From positions 1 through 64,000 of the forward strand of contig JAZNEI010000039.1 of assembly GCA_045588485.1 (NCBI GenBank): DNA of 64,000 nucleotides. The letters are read 5' to 3'. This document shows positions 27,549 through 36,768 of this stretch, piece by piece (within the stretch, counting starts at the first letter, position 1; each line of letters begins with the position of its first letter). The notes beneath the pieces were generated by a model that saw only the letters and a list, made by a program, of their open reading frames with translations, did not search any database and was not told where the DNA came from. The position numbers were made by a program, and so were the translations under genes. Source of the stretch: HGM04593 sp045588485. GTDB lineage: Bacteria > Bacteroidota > Bacteroidia > Bacteroidales > Bacteroidaceae.

Positions 27549-28850
27549 ATGCGTAAACACATTCTTACTATTGCAATGTTGATGTTTGCTGTAGTTACAG
27601 CATTCGCCAACAACAATGGTGTCGAGGCTATGCTCGGCAAGATATCGGCAATCTCGGGATACGAGAAACTCGAAAAGGCCGATACAACACGTAGTTACTA
27701 CCTTATGAAATTCACTCAGCTTATCGACCCCAACAATGCCGCAGTCGGCACATTCGAGCAGCGTGTGATGCTGGGACACAGAGGCTTCGACCGTCCTACA
27801 GTAATTGTTACCGAGGGTTACGGGGGCGATTATGCATTTGGCAGTAAGCGTTATATGGAGGAACTTACACGCATCCTCGATGCCAATATACTGTTTGTAG
27901 AGTACCGTTTCTTCTCACAGTCTAAGCCCGAGAACCTGAATTGGGACTATATGACAATTGCAAACTCTATGCACGATTATCATGCAATTACAACAGCATT
28001 CAAGAAATACTATACAGGCAAATGGGCTGCCACAGGCATCAGTAAAGGTGGTTCTACAACTATCTTCTACCGTGCCTACTACCCCGAGGATGTAGATGTT
28101 TCGGTTCCATACGTAGCACCGTTGAGCCGTGCACTAGAGGATGGTCGTCACGAGTCATTCCTTGAGCAAGCATCGACAAAGGCCAACCGAGATGCTATCC
28201 GTAACTTCCAGTTCCAGTTGTTAGAGCGTAAAGAGGCATTGTTGCCCATGTTCAGCAAATACTGTATAGACAAGGAGTATACATTCTATGTCCCCATTGA
28301 GACTATTTATGACCTGTGTGTTCTCGAGTATCAGTTCTCTTTTTGGCAGTGGGGTTCGCCCGTTGCCGATATTCCCGTTGCAACAGCAAGTGACAAGGAG
28401 AAATTCGAGTATTTCATAAGAATGTGTGAGCCTAACTATTTCTCACGCAAGAACGACCTTGAGTCATTTTCTGTTCAGGCTGTAAAGGATTTCGGATACT
28501 ATGGCTATAATGTCGATCCATTCAAGGATTATATCAATGTAGAGGACATCGAGGGTTACTACAAACGTGTTATGCTTCCCTCACAGTGGGCAAACACCAT
28601 ATTCGACGATTATAACTACCGTTTCGTTACCGACTTCCTGACCGAGAACGATCCGAAGATGATTTTTATCTATGGCGAGTGGGATCCTTGGACAGCAAGC
28701 GGTGTTACATGGTTGCGCGACCGAAACAAGAAAAATATACATATTTATATTGAGCCGGACGGCAGCCACAAGGCACGCATCGGCACAATGCCCGCCGCGA
28801 CACAAACCGAGATTCTGAACAAGCTGAACGAGTGGATGCAGTATCGTTGA
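27549..28850 (+). CDS. Exported S28/S37-like serine peptidase
   Basis: A 433-residue exported protein (signal peptide to about residue 20, AFA). It has an alpha/beta-hydrolase layout of the tripeptidyl-aminopeptidase (S37/PS-10 and S28-like) group: RPTVIVTEGYGG, the nucleophile motif GISKGGSTT, IFIYGEWDPWTASG carrying the likely acid, and EPDGSHKARIG with the likely His. It probably releases short peptides in the periplasm or outside. ATG 27549 is selected as it begins the signal peptide; the earlier TTG lies too near the transcription start. Its TGA overlaps the ATG of the ABC ATPase gene. Confidence 0.82.
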   Translation: MRKHILTIAMLMFAVVTAFANNNGVEAMLGKISAISGYEKLEKADTTRSYYLMKFTQLIDPNNAAVGTFEQRVMLGHRGFDRPTVIVTEGYGGDYAFGSKRYMEELTRILDANILFVEYRFFSQSKPENLNWDYMTIANSMHDYHAITTAFKKYYTGKWAATGISKGGSTTIFYRAYYPEDVDVSVPYVAPLSRALEDGRHESFLEQASTKANRDAIRNFQFQLLERKEALLPMFSKYCIDKEYTFYVPIETIYDLCVLEYQFSFWQWGSPVADIPVATASDKEKFEYFIRMCEPNYFSRKNDLESFSVQAVKDFGYYGYNVDPFKDYINVEDIEGYYKRVMLPSQWANTIFDDYNYRFVTDFLTENDPKMIFIYGEWDPWTASGVTWLRDRNKKNIHIYIEPDGSHKARIGTMPAATQTEILNKLNEWMQYR

Positions 28851-29629
28851 TGGCAACAATAGAATTAAACAAATTATCAATAGGTTACACCCATAACAGG
28901 CAAAAAATGCCTGTTATGGGTGTAATTGATGCTACCCTTGTCAGCGGAGAACTTGTTGCGCTTATAGGTGCCAATGGTGCCGGAAAATCGACGTTGCTGC
29001 GCACGTTGTCGGCCTTCCAACAACCACTTTCGGGAACAATAACATACCCCGATGGAAAAAGTCATAGCCGCACAGCCTCGGAACTATCGACACAATTGGC
29101 AGTGGTGCTTACAGGAAACAGCGGAATACATAATCTTACAGTACGCGAAGTTGTAGCGATGGGACGTTCTCCATATACCAATTTTCTGGGACACCTGCGC
29201 AAACACGACAAAGAGATAATTGCCGAAGCAATGTCTATGGTAGGCATCGAGAATCTTGCCGATAGAAAAGTAGAGACGTTGAGCGACGGAGAAAGACAGA
29301 AAGCAATGATTGCAAAGGCTCTTGCACAGCAGACACCGGTTATAATGCTTGATGAGCCTACCGCATTCCTCGATTTCAATAGCAGGGTACAACTGTTCCG
29401 CCAACTACAATCAATGGCACACAAGGCAGGAAAGGCAATTCTTGTTTCTACACACGACCTTGAACTTGTACTGCAGCTTGCCGATAAAGTGTGGCTTATA
29501 ATGGATAAGACAATGTACACGGGAAAAGTAGAGGAGCTTGCAGCAAACGGCATTTTAAAGAGATTCATCGACGGTGATGGAATAGAGTATAATGCAAAAG
29601 AAAACCGTATAGAGATAAAACGAGCATAA
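28850..29629 (+). CDS. ABC transporter ATP-binding protein, FecE/FhuC type
   Basis: A 259-residue ATPase of the iron-siderophore/haem/cobalamin importer class: Walker A GANGAGKST (40-48), signature LSDGERQ, Walker B VIMLDEPT and the D-loop/H-loop (STHDLELV). No permease or binding-protein gene is next to it, so it must work with products encoded elsewhere. The ATG overlaps the stop of the peptidase gene (TGATG), indicating translational coupling. Codons 12-26 form a perfect 18-bp inverted repeat, listed separately. Confidence 0.88.
   Translation: MATIELNKLSIGYTHNRQKMPVMGVIDATLVSGELVALIGANGAGKSTLLRTLSAFQQPLSGTITYPDGKSHSRTASELSTQLAVVLTGNSGIHNLTVREVVAMGRSPYTNFLGHLRKHDKEIIAEAMSMVGIENLADRKVETLSDGERQKAMIAKALAQQTPVIMLDEPTAFLDFNSRVQLFRQLQSMAHKAGKAILVSTHDLELVLQLADKVWLIMDKTMYTGKVEELAANGILKRFIDGDGIEYNAKENRIEIKRA
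28885..28925 (+). repeat. 18-bp perfect inverted repeat inside the ABC ATPase coding start
   Basis: Arms 28885-28902 (TTACACCCATAACAGGCA) and 28908-28925 are exact complements around AAAAA. In the mRNA this is a very stable hairpin 35 nt after the start codon. It encodes residues 12-26, a region of low conservation between IGY and the Walker A strand. No T-tract follows, so it is not a normal terminator. Confidence 0.9.
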
Positions 29630-29634
29630 AGAAT

Positions 29635-30804
29635 ATGAGATACAATTTTGACGAATTGATAGAACGCCGCGGAACAAACAGTGTAAAACATGATGCACTG
29701 AATGATGTTTTCGGATGCGATGACATTATACCGATGTGGGTTGCCGACATGGATTTCTGCACTCCTCCATGTGTCACTGAGACACTCCGACGCAGAGTAG
29801 AGCATCCCATATATGGATACACGTTCCTATCGCCACGCTGGAAGCCGGCAATAATAAAATGGGCGCAGAAGAGATACTCATGGAACATATCCGAAGACGA
29901 GATAGGATTTGTTGGTGGAATTGTACCAGCACTTGCATTTGCCATCGAATGCTTTACAAAACCAGGAGACGGAGTACTTATACAACCTCCTGTTTATCAC
30001 CCATACGACCACGTTACACGCGATCATGGTCGCTATGTAGTGACAAATCCCCTTAAATTGGTAGAGGGACGTTATTATATAGACTTCGAAGATTTCGAGC
30101 GCAAAGTAAAAGAGTGCAAAGTGTTTCTGCTGTGCCATCCACACAACCCGGGTGGTCGTGTATGGAGCCGCGAAGAGCTGAAACGTATAGCCGAAATTTG
30201 CGATGCCAACAATGTCCTTGTAATTTCCGATGAAATTCATTGCGATATGTTGTTGAAAGGTTTTTCGCATATTCCTTTTGCCACAGTCTGTGAATGTGCA
30301 GCTCGGAACAGCATTACACTTATGGCAGCAAGTAAGACATTTAACATTGCAGGATTAAAGAGTTCGTATCACATAATCCTCAATCCTGAACTACGTCATA
30401 AATATAGTGAGTATCTGCGTATAAACGAACTCGATTTTGCACCTCTTTTCTCTACCGAGGCTGTTGCAGCTGCATACGAAGAGGGCGAAGAGTGGTTGAC
30501 ACAGATGATGGAGTATGTCGAGAATAATATCAACTACGTTCAGGAGTTTATAGCACAACAGATGCCAAGATTGTCAATCATACGTCCCGAAGCATCGTAT
30601 CTGATATTCATAGATGCACGCGGGTTAAAGCTTTCTCAAGGCGAACTAATCGACTTTTTTGTAAAGCGTGCCAAAGTGGGAATGAACGACGGCGCAATGT
30701 TTGGCGAGGGAGGCGAAGGCTTTATGCGAATGAATGTAGGCTGTCCGCTATCGGTGGTACAAAAAGCGATGAAGCAGATTAAAGAAGCATACGACAAACT
30801 GTAA
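29635..30804 (+). CDS. MalY/PatB family cystathionine beta-lyase-type aminotransferase
   Basis: A 389-residue PLP enzyme of fold type I, PatB/MalY group: FDELIERRGTNSVKHD, PMWVADMDF, PHNPGGRVW, ISDEIHCDM, and the PLP lysine in AASKTFNIAGL. Members cleave cystathionine or other C-S bonds to release sulfur amino acids. It starts 5 bp after the ATPase gene, so peptidase, ATPase and lyase form one operon, closed by a strong terminator. Confidence 0.93.
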   Translation: MRYNFDELIERRGTNSVKHDALNDVFGCDDIIPMWVADMDFCTPPCVTETLRRRVEHPIYGYTFLSPRWKPAIIKWAQKRYSWNISEDEIGFVGGIVPALAFAIECFTKPGDGVLIQPPVYHPYDHVTRDHGRYVVTNPLKLVEGRYYIDFEDFERKVKECKVFLLCHPHNPGGRVWSREELKRIAEICDANNVLVISDEIHCDMLLKGFSHIPFATVCECAARNSITLMAASKTFNIAGLKSSYHIILNPELRHKYSEYLRINELDFAPLFSTEAVAAAYEEGEEWLTQMMEYVENNINYVQEFIAQQMPRLSIIRPEASYLIFIDARGLKLSQGELIDFFVKRAKVGMNDGAMFGEGGEGFMRMNVGCPLSVVQKAMKQIKEAYDKL

Positions 30805-30818
30805 AAAAGAGAGATAAT

Positions 30819-30860
30819 ATAATTAACCACCGACATTCTTATTTGTCGGTGGTTAATTAT
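30819..30860. terminator. Bidirectional terminator between convergent genes
   Basis: A 17-bp perfect stem (ATAATTAACCACCGACA and complement) with an 8-base loop; T/A-rich flanks extend the pairing on both sides. Confidence 0.92.
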
Positions 30861-30862
30861 AT

Positions 30863-32281
30863 TTATGCTTCCGCTGAATTTTCATTGTCATACTCATCGA
30901 GATTATCGTTCCACAGATAGTGGTGTGTCTCTTTAATGAGAAGTTTCGAGAGTACAAAAAGAGGAATAATATTGGGAATAATCATGAATGCAGCAGCGGT
31001 TGTACCAAAGTTCCATACAAGTTGTAAAGGCATAATGGAACCTATAAAAGTGGCAATAACCCAAAAAATACGAAATGTTTGAATAGCTTTACGGCTCTTG
31101 CCACCATAGATATATTCAATAGCCTTCTCGCCACAATATGTCCAACCAAGAACTGTGCTGAATGCAAAGGTAAAGGTTATTATTGTAAGCAGATGCGAAC
31201 CAAGTGCCGGTATCTGCGAGAAAGCATATTGCATAACCAACCCACCGGCTTCGGGATTCCAGTCGAAACCAATTGCCAGCATACTGCTCACTGCCACAAT
31301 ACCGGTTATTGTACACACTACCACAGTATCCCAAAAGGTTGTTGTAGAGGAGATAAGTGCCAAGCGAACCGGATTACGCGATTGAGCAGCTGCAGCGATA
31401 ATAGCAGCCGAACCCATACCCGACTCATTAGACAAAAGTCCACGGCTTACACCATATTGCAAAGAAATCATTAATCCACCTATAGCACCTCCACCCATCG
31501 CAACAGGCTGGAAAGCCGAATCGACAATAAGTACTATAGCCTGCCATATATACTCATAATTGATAAACAATAATGTAATACAGCCTAACATATAAACAAC
31601 GGTCATTAGGGGAACAAGACTCTCGCACACACGTGCTATACCTTTAAGACCAAAAAATACCACCGAGCAAACAAGAATTGTAAGCACTGCTGCAGTAATA
31701 TAAATATCTATGTTATAAGCCTCCTTAAATGTCTCGGCAATAGCATTACACTGTATGAAGTTACCGGCACTGAATCCCATTATAAGAGTAAAAATACAGA
31801 AAATAACCGCAAGCGATTTTAAATTCAGTGCCCTTGATAATACATACATCGGACCACCCGAAACAGTGCCGTCCTTACGATGTACACGATACTTTACCGA
31901 CAGCAGCGACTCGGCATATTTTGTAGCAATACCCAACACACCTGTCAGCAAACACCACAGCAGCGCACCGGGACCGCCAATGACAAGTGCCGAGGCCACA
32001 CCAACTATATTACCAGTACCGATTGTTCCTGCAAGAGTAGTTACAAGCGCTGCGTATGGACTGACCTCACCCTCGGAGCCTTTTTCACTTTTTACCGAAA
32101 GACGTATGGCCTTGAATATGTAACGCTGAGGAAAACGCAATCTTATGGTTAGGTAAAGATGAGTACCAAGCAGGATAAGCAACATCGGCCAACCCCATAT
32201 TACATCATTTATACTCTGTACCCAATCGTTAAGGCTCGAAAAAAGCCCCTCAATCCACAATCTTAATTCATTCACATTCAT
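30863..32281 (-). CDS. Alanine/glycine:cation symporter (AGCS family)
   Basis: A polytopic transporter of about 472 residues with AGCS signatures: PYAALVTTLAGTIGTGNIVGVASAL, GGPGALLWCLLTGVLGIATKYAE, GGPMYVLSRAL, GMGSAAIIAAAAQS. It imports alanine or glycine with sodium. The ATG at 32281 (MNVNELRLW) is chosen because the likely promoter -7 element at 32341-32348 places the transcription start near 32334, excluding the ATG at 32353. Confidence 0.93.
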   Translation of the reverse strand: MNVNELRLWIEGLFSSLNDWVQSINDVIWGWPMLLILLGTHLYLTIRLRFPQRYIFKAIRLSVKSEKGSEGEVSPYAALVTTLAGTIGTGNIVGVASALVIGGPGALLWCLLTGVLGIATKYAESLLSVKYRVHRKDGTVSGGPMYVLSRALNLKSLAVIFCIFTLIMGFSAGNFIQCNAIAETFKEAYNIDIYITAAVLTILVCSVVFFGLKGIARVCESLVPLMTVVYMLGCITLLFINYEYIWQAIVLIVDSAFQPVAMGGGAIGGLMISLQYGVSRGLLSNESGMGSAAIIAAAAQSRNPVRLALISSTTTFWDTVVVCTITGIVAVSSMLAIGFDWNPEAGGLVMQYAFSQIPALGSHLLTIITFTFAFSTVLGWTYCGEKAIEYIYGGKSRKAIQTFRIFWVIATFIGSIMPLQLVWNFGTTAAAFMIIPNIIPLFVLSKLLIKETHHYLWNDNLDEYDNENSAEA

Positions 32282-32340
32282 AAAATACTTCTTAATCATC
32301 AATAAATCCCCTATGCAACCATCGTGCTTATAAGGGGTTG

Positions 32341-32348
32341 CGAAGATA
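32341..32348 (-). promoter_or_regulatory. Promoter -7 element of the symporter gene
   Basis: Minus-strand TATCTTCG followed by C. It decides the start codon of the symporter gene. Confidence 0.55.
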
Positions 32349-32444
32349 AGCATAATTCTTGAATTATCAACGCATATTGATGCTGTAACCGCCTTTTTAA
32401 CTGCCTTTATATATCAACGGGATTGAGTTTAGCTTTTTTTTGGT

Positions 32445-32452
32445 TAACTTCG
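32445..32452 (+). promoter_or_regulatory. Promoter -7 element of fetAB-like operon
   Basis: TAACTTCG followed by C, with a T-rich upstream stretch. The transcription start near 32459 favours the ATG at 32474 over the earlier ATG. Confidence 0.55.
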
Positions 32453-32473
32453 CGACGAAAAACAGGATATGAC

Positions 32474-33115
32474 ATGAATATTGTATTGGATATTGATAAT
32501 ATCGCTATTGAATATGATAAGAAGAGTGTACTGCATAATTTCTCAATGAGGGTAGAACGCGGTACCTCAATAGCTGTTGTCGGTACATCGGGATGTGGTA
32601 AAAGTTCGCTTCTGAAGGCTATAGTAGGCATTGTTCCGATAAGCAACGGATATATAAGATTAAACGGGACCGAACTATCGCCACAGAGTGTCGAGGAGTT
32701 CCGTCGCCATATAGCTTACTTGCCACAGGAACTGACATTCCCCTGCGAACGGGTAAGTGAAATTATAGATCTTACAATGAATCTTAAATGTAACAGGGAA
32801 TGTGGAAATAGGGGAGTGCTGTTCGATTATTTTACTACTCTTGGACTTGAGGTTGACATTTACGAAAAACGTCTGTCCGAAATTTCAGGCGGACAAAGGC
32901 AAAGAGTGATGATTGCAGTTGCTGCATTATTAAAGAAAGATATCATTCTGCTTGATGAACCTACATCGGCACTCGATAGTGAGTCGTCGCGTTTGGTTTT
33001 TGATTTTCTTACAACATTGGAACACAATCCGACAATAATAGCTGTGACACATGACAGTACATTCGCCATGATGTGTAATAAAAGTGTAAATATTTGTGAT
33101 TATGCAAACGACTGA
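32474..33115 (+). CDS. fetA: ABC exporter ATPase, FetA-like
   Basis: A 213-residue ATPase: Walker A GTSGCGKSS, Q-loop YLPQE, signature ISGGQRQ, Walker B IILLDEPT, and the H-loop VTHD. The following gene encodes a FetB/YbbM (UPF0014) permease and overlaps it by 14 bp, which identifies the pair as a FetAB-type exporter. In E. coli FetAB exports iron and helps withstand oxidative stress; the metal has not been tested here. Confidence 0.85.
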   Translation: MNIVLDIDNIAIEYDKKSVLHNFSMRVERGTSIAVVGTSGCGKSSLLKAIVGIVPISNGYIRLNGTELSPQSVEEFRRHIAYLPQELTFPCERVSEIIDLTMNLKCNRECGNRGVLFDYFTTLGLEVDIYEKRLSEISGGQRQRVMIAVAALLKKDIILLDEPTSALDSESSRLVFDFLTTLEHNPTIIAVTHDSTFAMMCNKSVNICDYAND

Positions 33116-33884
33116 TATTTCTACCATAAGTATGTTGCTTGGACTTCTGCTTATGGCACTACCAATATTCTTTTTCTGGAAATATAATACAGGAATGGTA
33201 AAGAGCACCATTGTAGCAGTAGGGCGCATGGTAGCTCAACTATTGCTTGTGGGCCTTTATCTGAAATACCTGTTTCTGTGGGATAATCCGATGCTGAACA
33301 TTGCTTGGGTTGTTATAATGGTTATTGTAGCAACCGAGACATCACTTACACGCACAAAACTGAAACGTTCGGTAATGATGATTCCACTGTTGGTGGGATT
33401 CATAACAGCCTCGCTACTTGTAGGAGTATATTTCCTCGGCATAGTCCTTAGGCTCGACAATATATTCGATGCACAATATTTTATCCCTATACTTGGTATT
33501 CTAATGGGTAATATGCTTGGCGTGAATGTTATTGGACTGAACACTTTTTATTATAATCTGATGCGTGAAAAAAATTGCTACTACTATCTCTTGGGCAATG
33601 GTGCCACAGTGGATGAAGCAACAGCACCTTTTGTGCGTCAAGCACTTACACGTGCATTCAGCCCTGCAATAGCCAATATGGCAGTTATGGGTCTTGTCGC
33701 TCTTCCCGGTACAATGATTGGACAGATTCTTGGCGGAAGCAGTCCCGACGTTGCCATAAAATACCAAATGATGATAATTGTAATTACAATATCGGCCTCA
33801 ATAATCTCGCTGATGTCTACACTCTATCTGTCGAAGCGTGCCACTTTTGATGAGATGGGAAGGATTATTGAACCTTTCAAGTGA
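33102..33884 (+). CDS. fetB: FetB/UPF0014 family permease
   Basis: A 260-residue membrane protein with six to seven helices and the UPF0014 signatures VGRMVAQLLLVGLYLKYLF, PILGILMGNMLGVNVIGLN, ALTRAFSPAIANMAVMGLVALPGTMIGQILGG. It pairs with the overlapping ATPase gene upstream. ATG 33102 is preferred over the in-frame GTG at 33096. The final gene of its operon; about 130 bp of non-coding DNA follow. Confidence 0.88.
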   Translation: MQTTDISTISMLLGLLLMALPIFFFWKYNTGMVKSTIVAVGRMVAQLLLVGLYLKYLFLWDNPMLNIAWVVIMVIVATETSLTRTKLKRSVMMIPLLVGFITASLLVGVYFLGIVLRLDNIFDAQYFIPILGILMGNMLGVNVIGLNTFYYNLMREKNCYYYLLGNGATVDEATAPFVRQALTRAFSPAIANMAVMGLVALPGTMIGQILGGSSPDVAIKYQMMIIVITISASIISLMSTLYLSKRATFDEMGRIIEPFK

Positions 33885-33990
33885 ATATATAAGAATATCA
33901 ATACTGTTTTATATCTATTGTAGAAGATTTGTAATAGATATATTGCACAAATAATATAATTTAGTACACCGATAATCGTGCACTCAAAAT

Positions 33991-34021
33991 TTTGAAGTCT
34001 CGAGAAAAAACCTTACTTTTG
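33991..34021 (+). promoter_or_regulatory. Canonical promoter of Nif3-zinc ribbon operon
   Basis: TTTG (33991-33994), 19 bp, TACTTTTG (34014-34021): an exact match to the Bacteroidetes consensus. Predicted transcription start about 34028. Confidence 0.8.
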
Positions 34022-34037
34022 CAGAAAATAAAAGAAT

Positions 34038-35138
34038 TTGGCTACTACAGTAAAAGAGATAGCGAATGCCCTTGAAAAGTTCGCGCCTCTGCCGTTGCAA
34101 GATGGATTCGATAATGCCGGACTGCAAATTGGATTAACAGATGCGGAAATTACAGGGGTATTGTTGTGTCTGGACGTAACAGAAGAGGTGATTGACGAGG
34201 CTGTTGCGTTGGGATACAATCTTATTATATCTCATCATCCCCTTCTATTTCGTCCGCTAAAGAGAATTACAGGCTGCAATTACGTCGAGCGCTGTGTTAT
34301 AAAAGCATTGAGTAATGGTATTGCAATATATTCGGCACATACCAATCTCGATAATGCACAGGGTGGTGTAAACTATCATATTGCCCAAAAATTGGGACTT
34401 AAGAGTGTTAAGATTTTGGTTCCAAAAGAAAATTCACTGCTGAAACTTGTTACATACGTTCCCAAGGCACATGCTGCCGAGGTGCGCAGTGCGCTCTTCT
34501 CAGTTGGCTGTGGCTCGATAGGCAATTACGACAGTTGCAGCTATAATATTGAAGGTACAGGTACATTCAGAGCCAACGAACAATGTAATCCTTTCTGCGG
34601 CGAAATTGGCGAACTGCACAACGAGCCCGAGGTGCGCATTGAAACAGTTCTCCCATCATATATAAAAAATAGGGTAGTGAGTGCCCTGCTAAAAGTACAC
34701 CCTTACGAAGAGCCTGCATACGATATATTCCCTATGCTGAATGATTGGCAGTCGGCCGGTTCGGGTATAATAGGAGAACTCGAAAAGGAGTGCGATGAGT
34801 TAGAGTTCCTGCTTAAAATAAAAAGTGTTTTTGCTACCGACTCAATAATGCACACTCCTGTTCGCGGTAAAAAAATAAAACGTGTGGCATTGTGCGGAGG
34901 CGCAGGAGGCTCATTCGCCGGTGCTGCCCTTGCATTGGGTGCCGACCTCTATCTGACAGGAGAAGCACGTTATCACGAACTCTTCGACAATACCGACAGA
35001 ATGATGTATGCAATAATAGGGCACTACGAGAGTGAGCAATACACCACAGAGATACTGCACAGAATAGTAAAGAGTAGTTTTCCAAAGATTCCGATTGCCA
35101 CAACAACAGTGTGTACAAATCCAATAAGACATATATAA
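34038..35138 (+). CDS. Nif3-like dinuclear metal centre protein
   Basis: A 366-residue Nif3/YqfO-type protein: PLPLQDGFDNAGLQIGL, LCLDVTEEVIDEA, LIISHHPLLF, YSAHTNLDNAQGGVN, LCGGAGGSF, YLTGEARYHE, GHYESEQY. The His and Glu residues of these motifs form the two-metal site; a central insert (about 130-230) matches the YqfO/CutA-like domain. Sometimes called a GTP cyclohydrolase I type 2 homologue, but the role is unsettled. Start: TTG at 34038, the only start codon consistent with the family N-terminus; the leader is only about 10 nt. It is co-transcribed with the next gene. Confidence 0.92.
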   Translation: MATTVKEIANALEKFAPLPLQDGFDNAGLQIGLTDAEITGVLLCLDVTEEVIDEAVALGYNLIISHHPLLFRPLKRITGCNYVERCVIKALSNGIAIYSAHTNLDNAQGGVNYHIAQKLGLKSVKILVPKENSLLKLVTYVPKAHAAEVRSALFSVGCGSIGNYDSCSYNIEGTGTFRANEQCNPFCGEIGELHNEPEVRIETVLPSYIKNRVVSALLKVHPYEEPAYDIFPMLNDWQSAGSGIIGELEKECDELEFLLKIKSVFATDSIMHTPVRGKKIKRVALCGGAGGSFAGAALALGADLYLTGEARYHELFDNTDRMMYAIIGHYESEQYTTEILHRIVKSSFPKIPIATTTVCTNPIRHI

Positions 35139-35171
35139 ATAAAGAGATATTAATCCTAAATAATTAAAGAA

Positions 35172-35984
35172 ATGGCAAAGAAAGATCCTTCTGAATTTAC
35201 AGTAGAGGAGAAACTTAAAAGTCTGTATCAGTTGCAGACAATCCTCACCGAGATTGACAAGATAAAGATTCTTCGTGGCGAGCTTCCCCTTGAGGTTAAA
35301 GACCTTGAAGATGAGATTGTGGGCCTTGGCACACGTATCGAGAATATCACAAACGATATTAAAAGAGTGCGAGAGAGCGTTATCGGATTTAAGGAGGAGA
35401 TGGAGCAGGCTCAGCGCAACATCAACAAATATACCGAAGATCAGAATAATGTACGTAACAACCGCGAGTTCGATCTTTTAAACAAGGAAATTGAGTATAA
35501 CAAGCTGGTAATAGAGCACGATGAGAAGAAGATAAACGATGCACGTCGCGAAGAGAAGCAGAAGAGCGAGGAGCTTGAGAAAGCAAAGACTCAGCTCGAG
35601 GAACGTCAGAAAGACCTTGACCTTAAACGTTCCGAACTTGAAGAGATTGTTGCAGAGACAAAGGCAGAGGAAGAGAAACTTCGTGAACAGGCCCGTAACC
35701 TTGAGCTTAACATCGAGTTGCGTCTACTCACATCATTCAAACGTATCCGTAAAAATTCCCGTAATGGTCTTGGTATAGTATATGTCGAGCGTGATGCTTG
35801 TGCAGGTTGCTTCAGCAAGATTCCTCCTCAGCGTCAGATGGATATTCGTATGCGCAAGAAAATTATCGTTTGCGAGAACTGCGGCCGTATTATGATTGAC
35901 CCCGAGCTTGCAGGTATAAAGCAAGACCAGCCCGAGACACCAGCCCCCAAGCGTCGCAGCATCCGTCGCAAAAGCGCCGAGTAA
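35172..35984 (+). CDS. Coiled-coil protein with C4 zinc ribbon (COG1579 type)
   Basis: A 270-residue protein: a long antiparallel coiled coil (about residues 10-195, rich in Glu/Lys heptads) then a C4 zinc ribbon with CAGC and CENC pairs, and a basic Pro/Arg/Lys tail. Family members usually sit next to Nif3-like genes, as here (33 bp downstream), implying a shared but unknown function, possibly nucleic acid binding. Ends in front of a strong terminator. Confidence 0.92.
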   Translation: MAKKDPSEFTVEEKLKSLYQLQTILTEIDKIKILRGELPLEVKDLEDEIVGLGTRIENITNDIKRVRESVIGFKEEMEQAQRNINKYTEDQNNVRNNREFDLLNKEIEYNKLVIEHDEKKINDARREEKQKSEELEKAKTQLEERQKDLDLKRSELEEIVAETKAEEEKLREQARNLELNIELRLLTSFKRIRKNSRNGLGIVYVERDACAGCFSKIPPQRQMDIRMRKKIIVCENCGRIMIDPELAGIKQDQPETPAPKRRSIRRKSAE

Positions 35985-36000
35985 AAAGCATAATATAACC

Positions 36001-36038
36001 AACAAAAAAGGCATCAATCAATTGATGCCTTTTTTGTT
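36001..36038. terminator. Bidirectional terminator
   Basis: An 18-bp perfect inverted repeat (AACAAAAAAGGCATCAAT and complement), with A- and T-tracts, between two convergent genes. Confidence 0.93.
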
Positions 36039-36051
36039 GGTACACAGCAAG

Positions 36052-36636
36052 TTATTTCGCTAACAGACTGTCTATTGTTGCAACTAACTGTTTAAACTCT
36101 GGCTCGACATATCTGCGAGTGAGCATTACAATACGTCCATCGCGGCCGATAAGAACATTACGTGTAATTCCCGATTTGCGCACTGCATAGCTTGCAAAGA
36201 CATCGCCTTTATCGTCGAGAAGCATAGGGTAGGTGGTACCCAACTTATTGGTATAAGCCTCTACAACATCTTTTGTCTCTTCGCGGTCGACACCGACAAG
36301 AACAAAGTCGGGATTCTCTTTATGACGCTGCCAAATATCGCTCTCGATATGCGGCATTTCGTTACGACAAATTCCGCACCAACTTGCAGTGAACTGCAAC
36401 ATAACAACTTTACCACGCATCTGCGATAGGGTAAACTCCTTACCGTCAGTGTAACTGAGGGTAAAATCGGGGGCAACATCACCAACTTTTACAAGATAGT
36501 CGTGCTCATAAACAACCACAGAATCCTTTGCCTCTACTGTAGTCTGAGGTGCCTCTTGTGATTCACTTGTCTGTTTATTCGCTCCACCGCACGAAATTGC
36601 AAGTAGAGCCAGAAGAAAATAAGATATACGTTTCAT
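36052..36636 (-). CDS. TlpA/ResA-like thioredoxin-fold lipoprotein
   Basis: A 194-residue lipoprotein (LLALLAISC, lipid Cys at residue 16) with a Thr/Glu-rich linker and a redoxin domain: VGDVAPDFTLSYTDGKEFTLSQMRGKVVMLQF, active-site WCGIC, cis-Pro region near GITRNVLIG. Likely a periplasmic thiol-disulfide oxidoreductase, for example reducing apocytochromes or peroxides. Transcribed alone. Confidence 0.9.
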   Translation of the reverse strand: MKRISYFLLALLAISCGGANKQTSESQEAPQTTVEAKDSVVVYEHDYLVKVGDVAPDFTLSYTDGKEFTLSQMRGKVVMLQFTASWCGICRNEMPHIESDIWQRHKENPDFVLVGVDREETKDVVEAYTNKLGTTYPMLLDDKGDVFASYAVRKSGITRNVLIGRDGRIVMLTRRYVEPEFKQLVATIDSLLAK

Positions 36637-36768
36637 TTTATTAAGTTTATGTTATATCAAAATGATTCAACCGTAAACTTATAGAAAAAAATCGAAATAA
36701 TAGAGACAAACACAAAAAAATATAGCATCTTTGTAAAGCTTTAAGCCTTATTTACAGAATCAGATGCA

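Noticed and set aside
32282..32353. N-terminal extension of the symporter
   Set aside because: It would begin upstream of the predicted transcription start and has no family counterpart.
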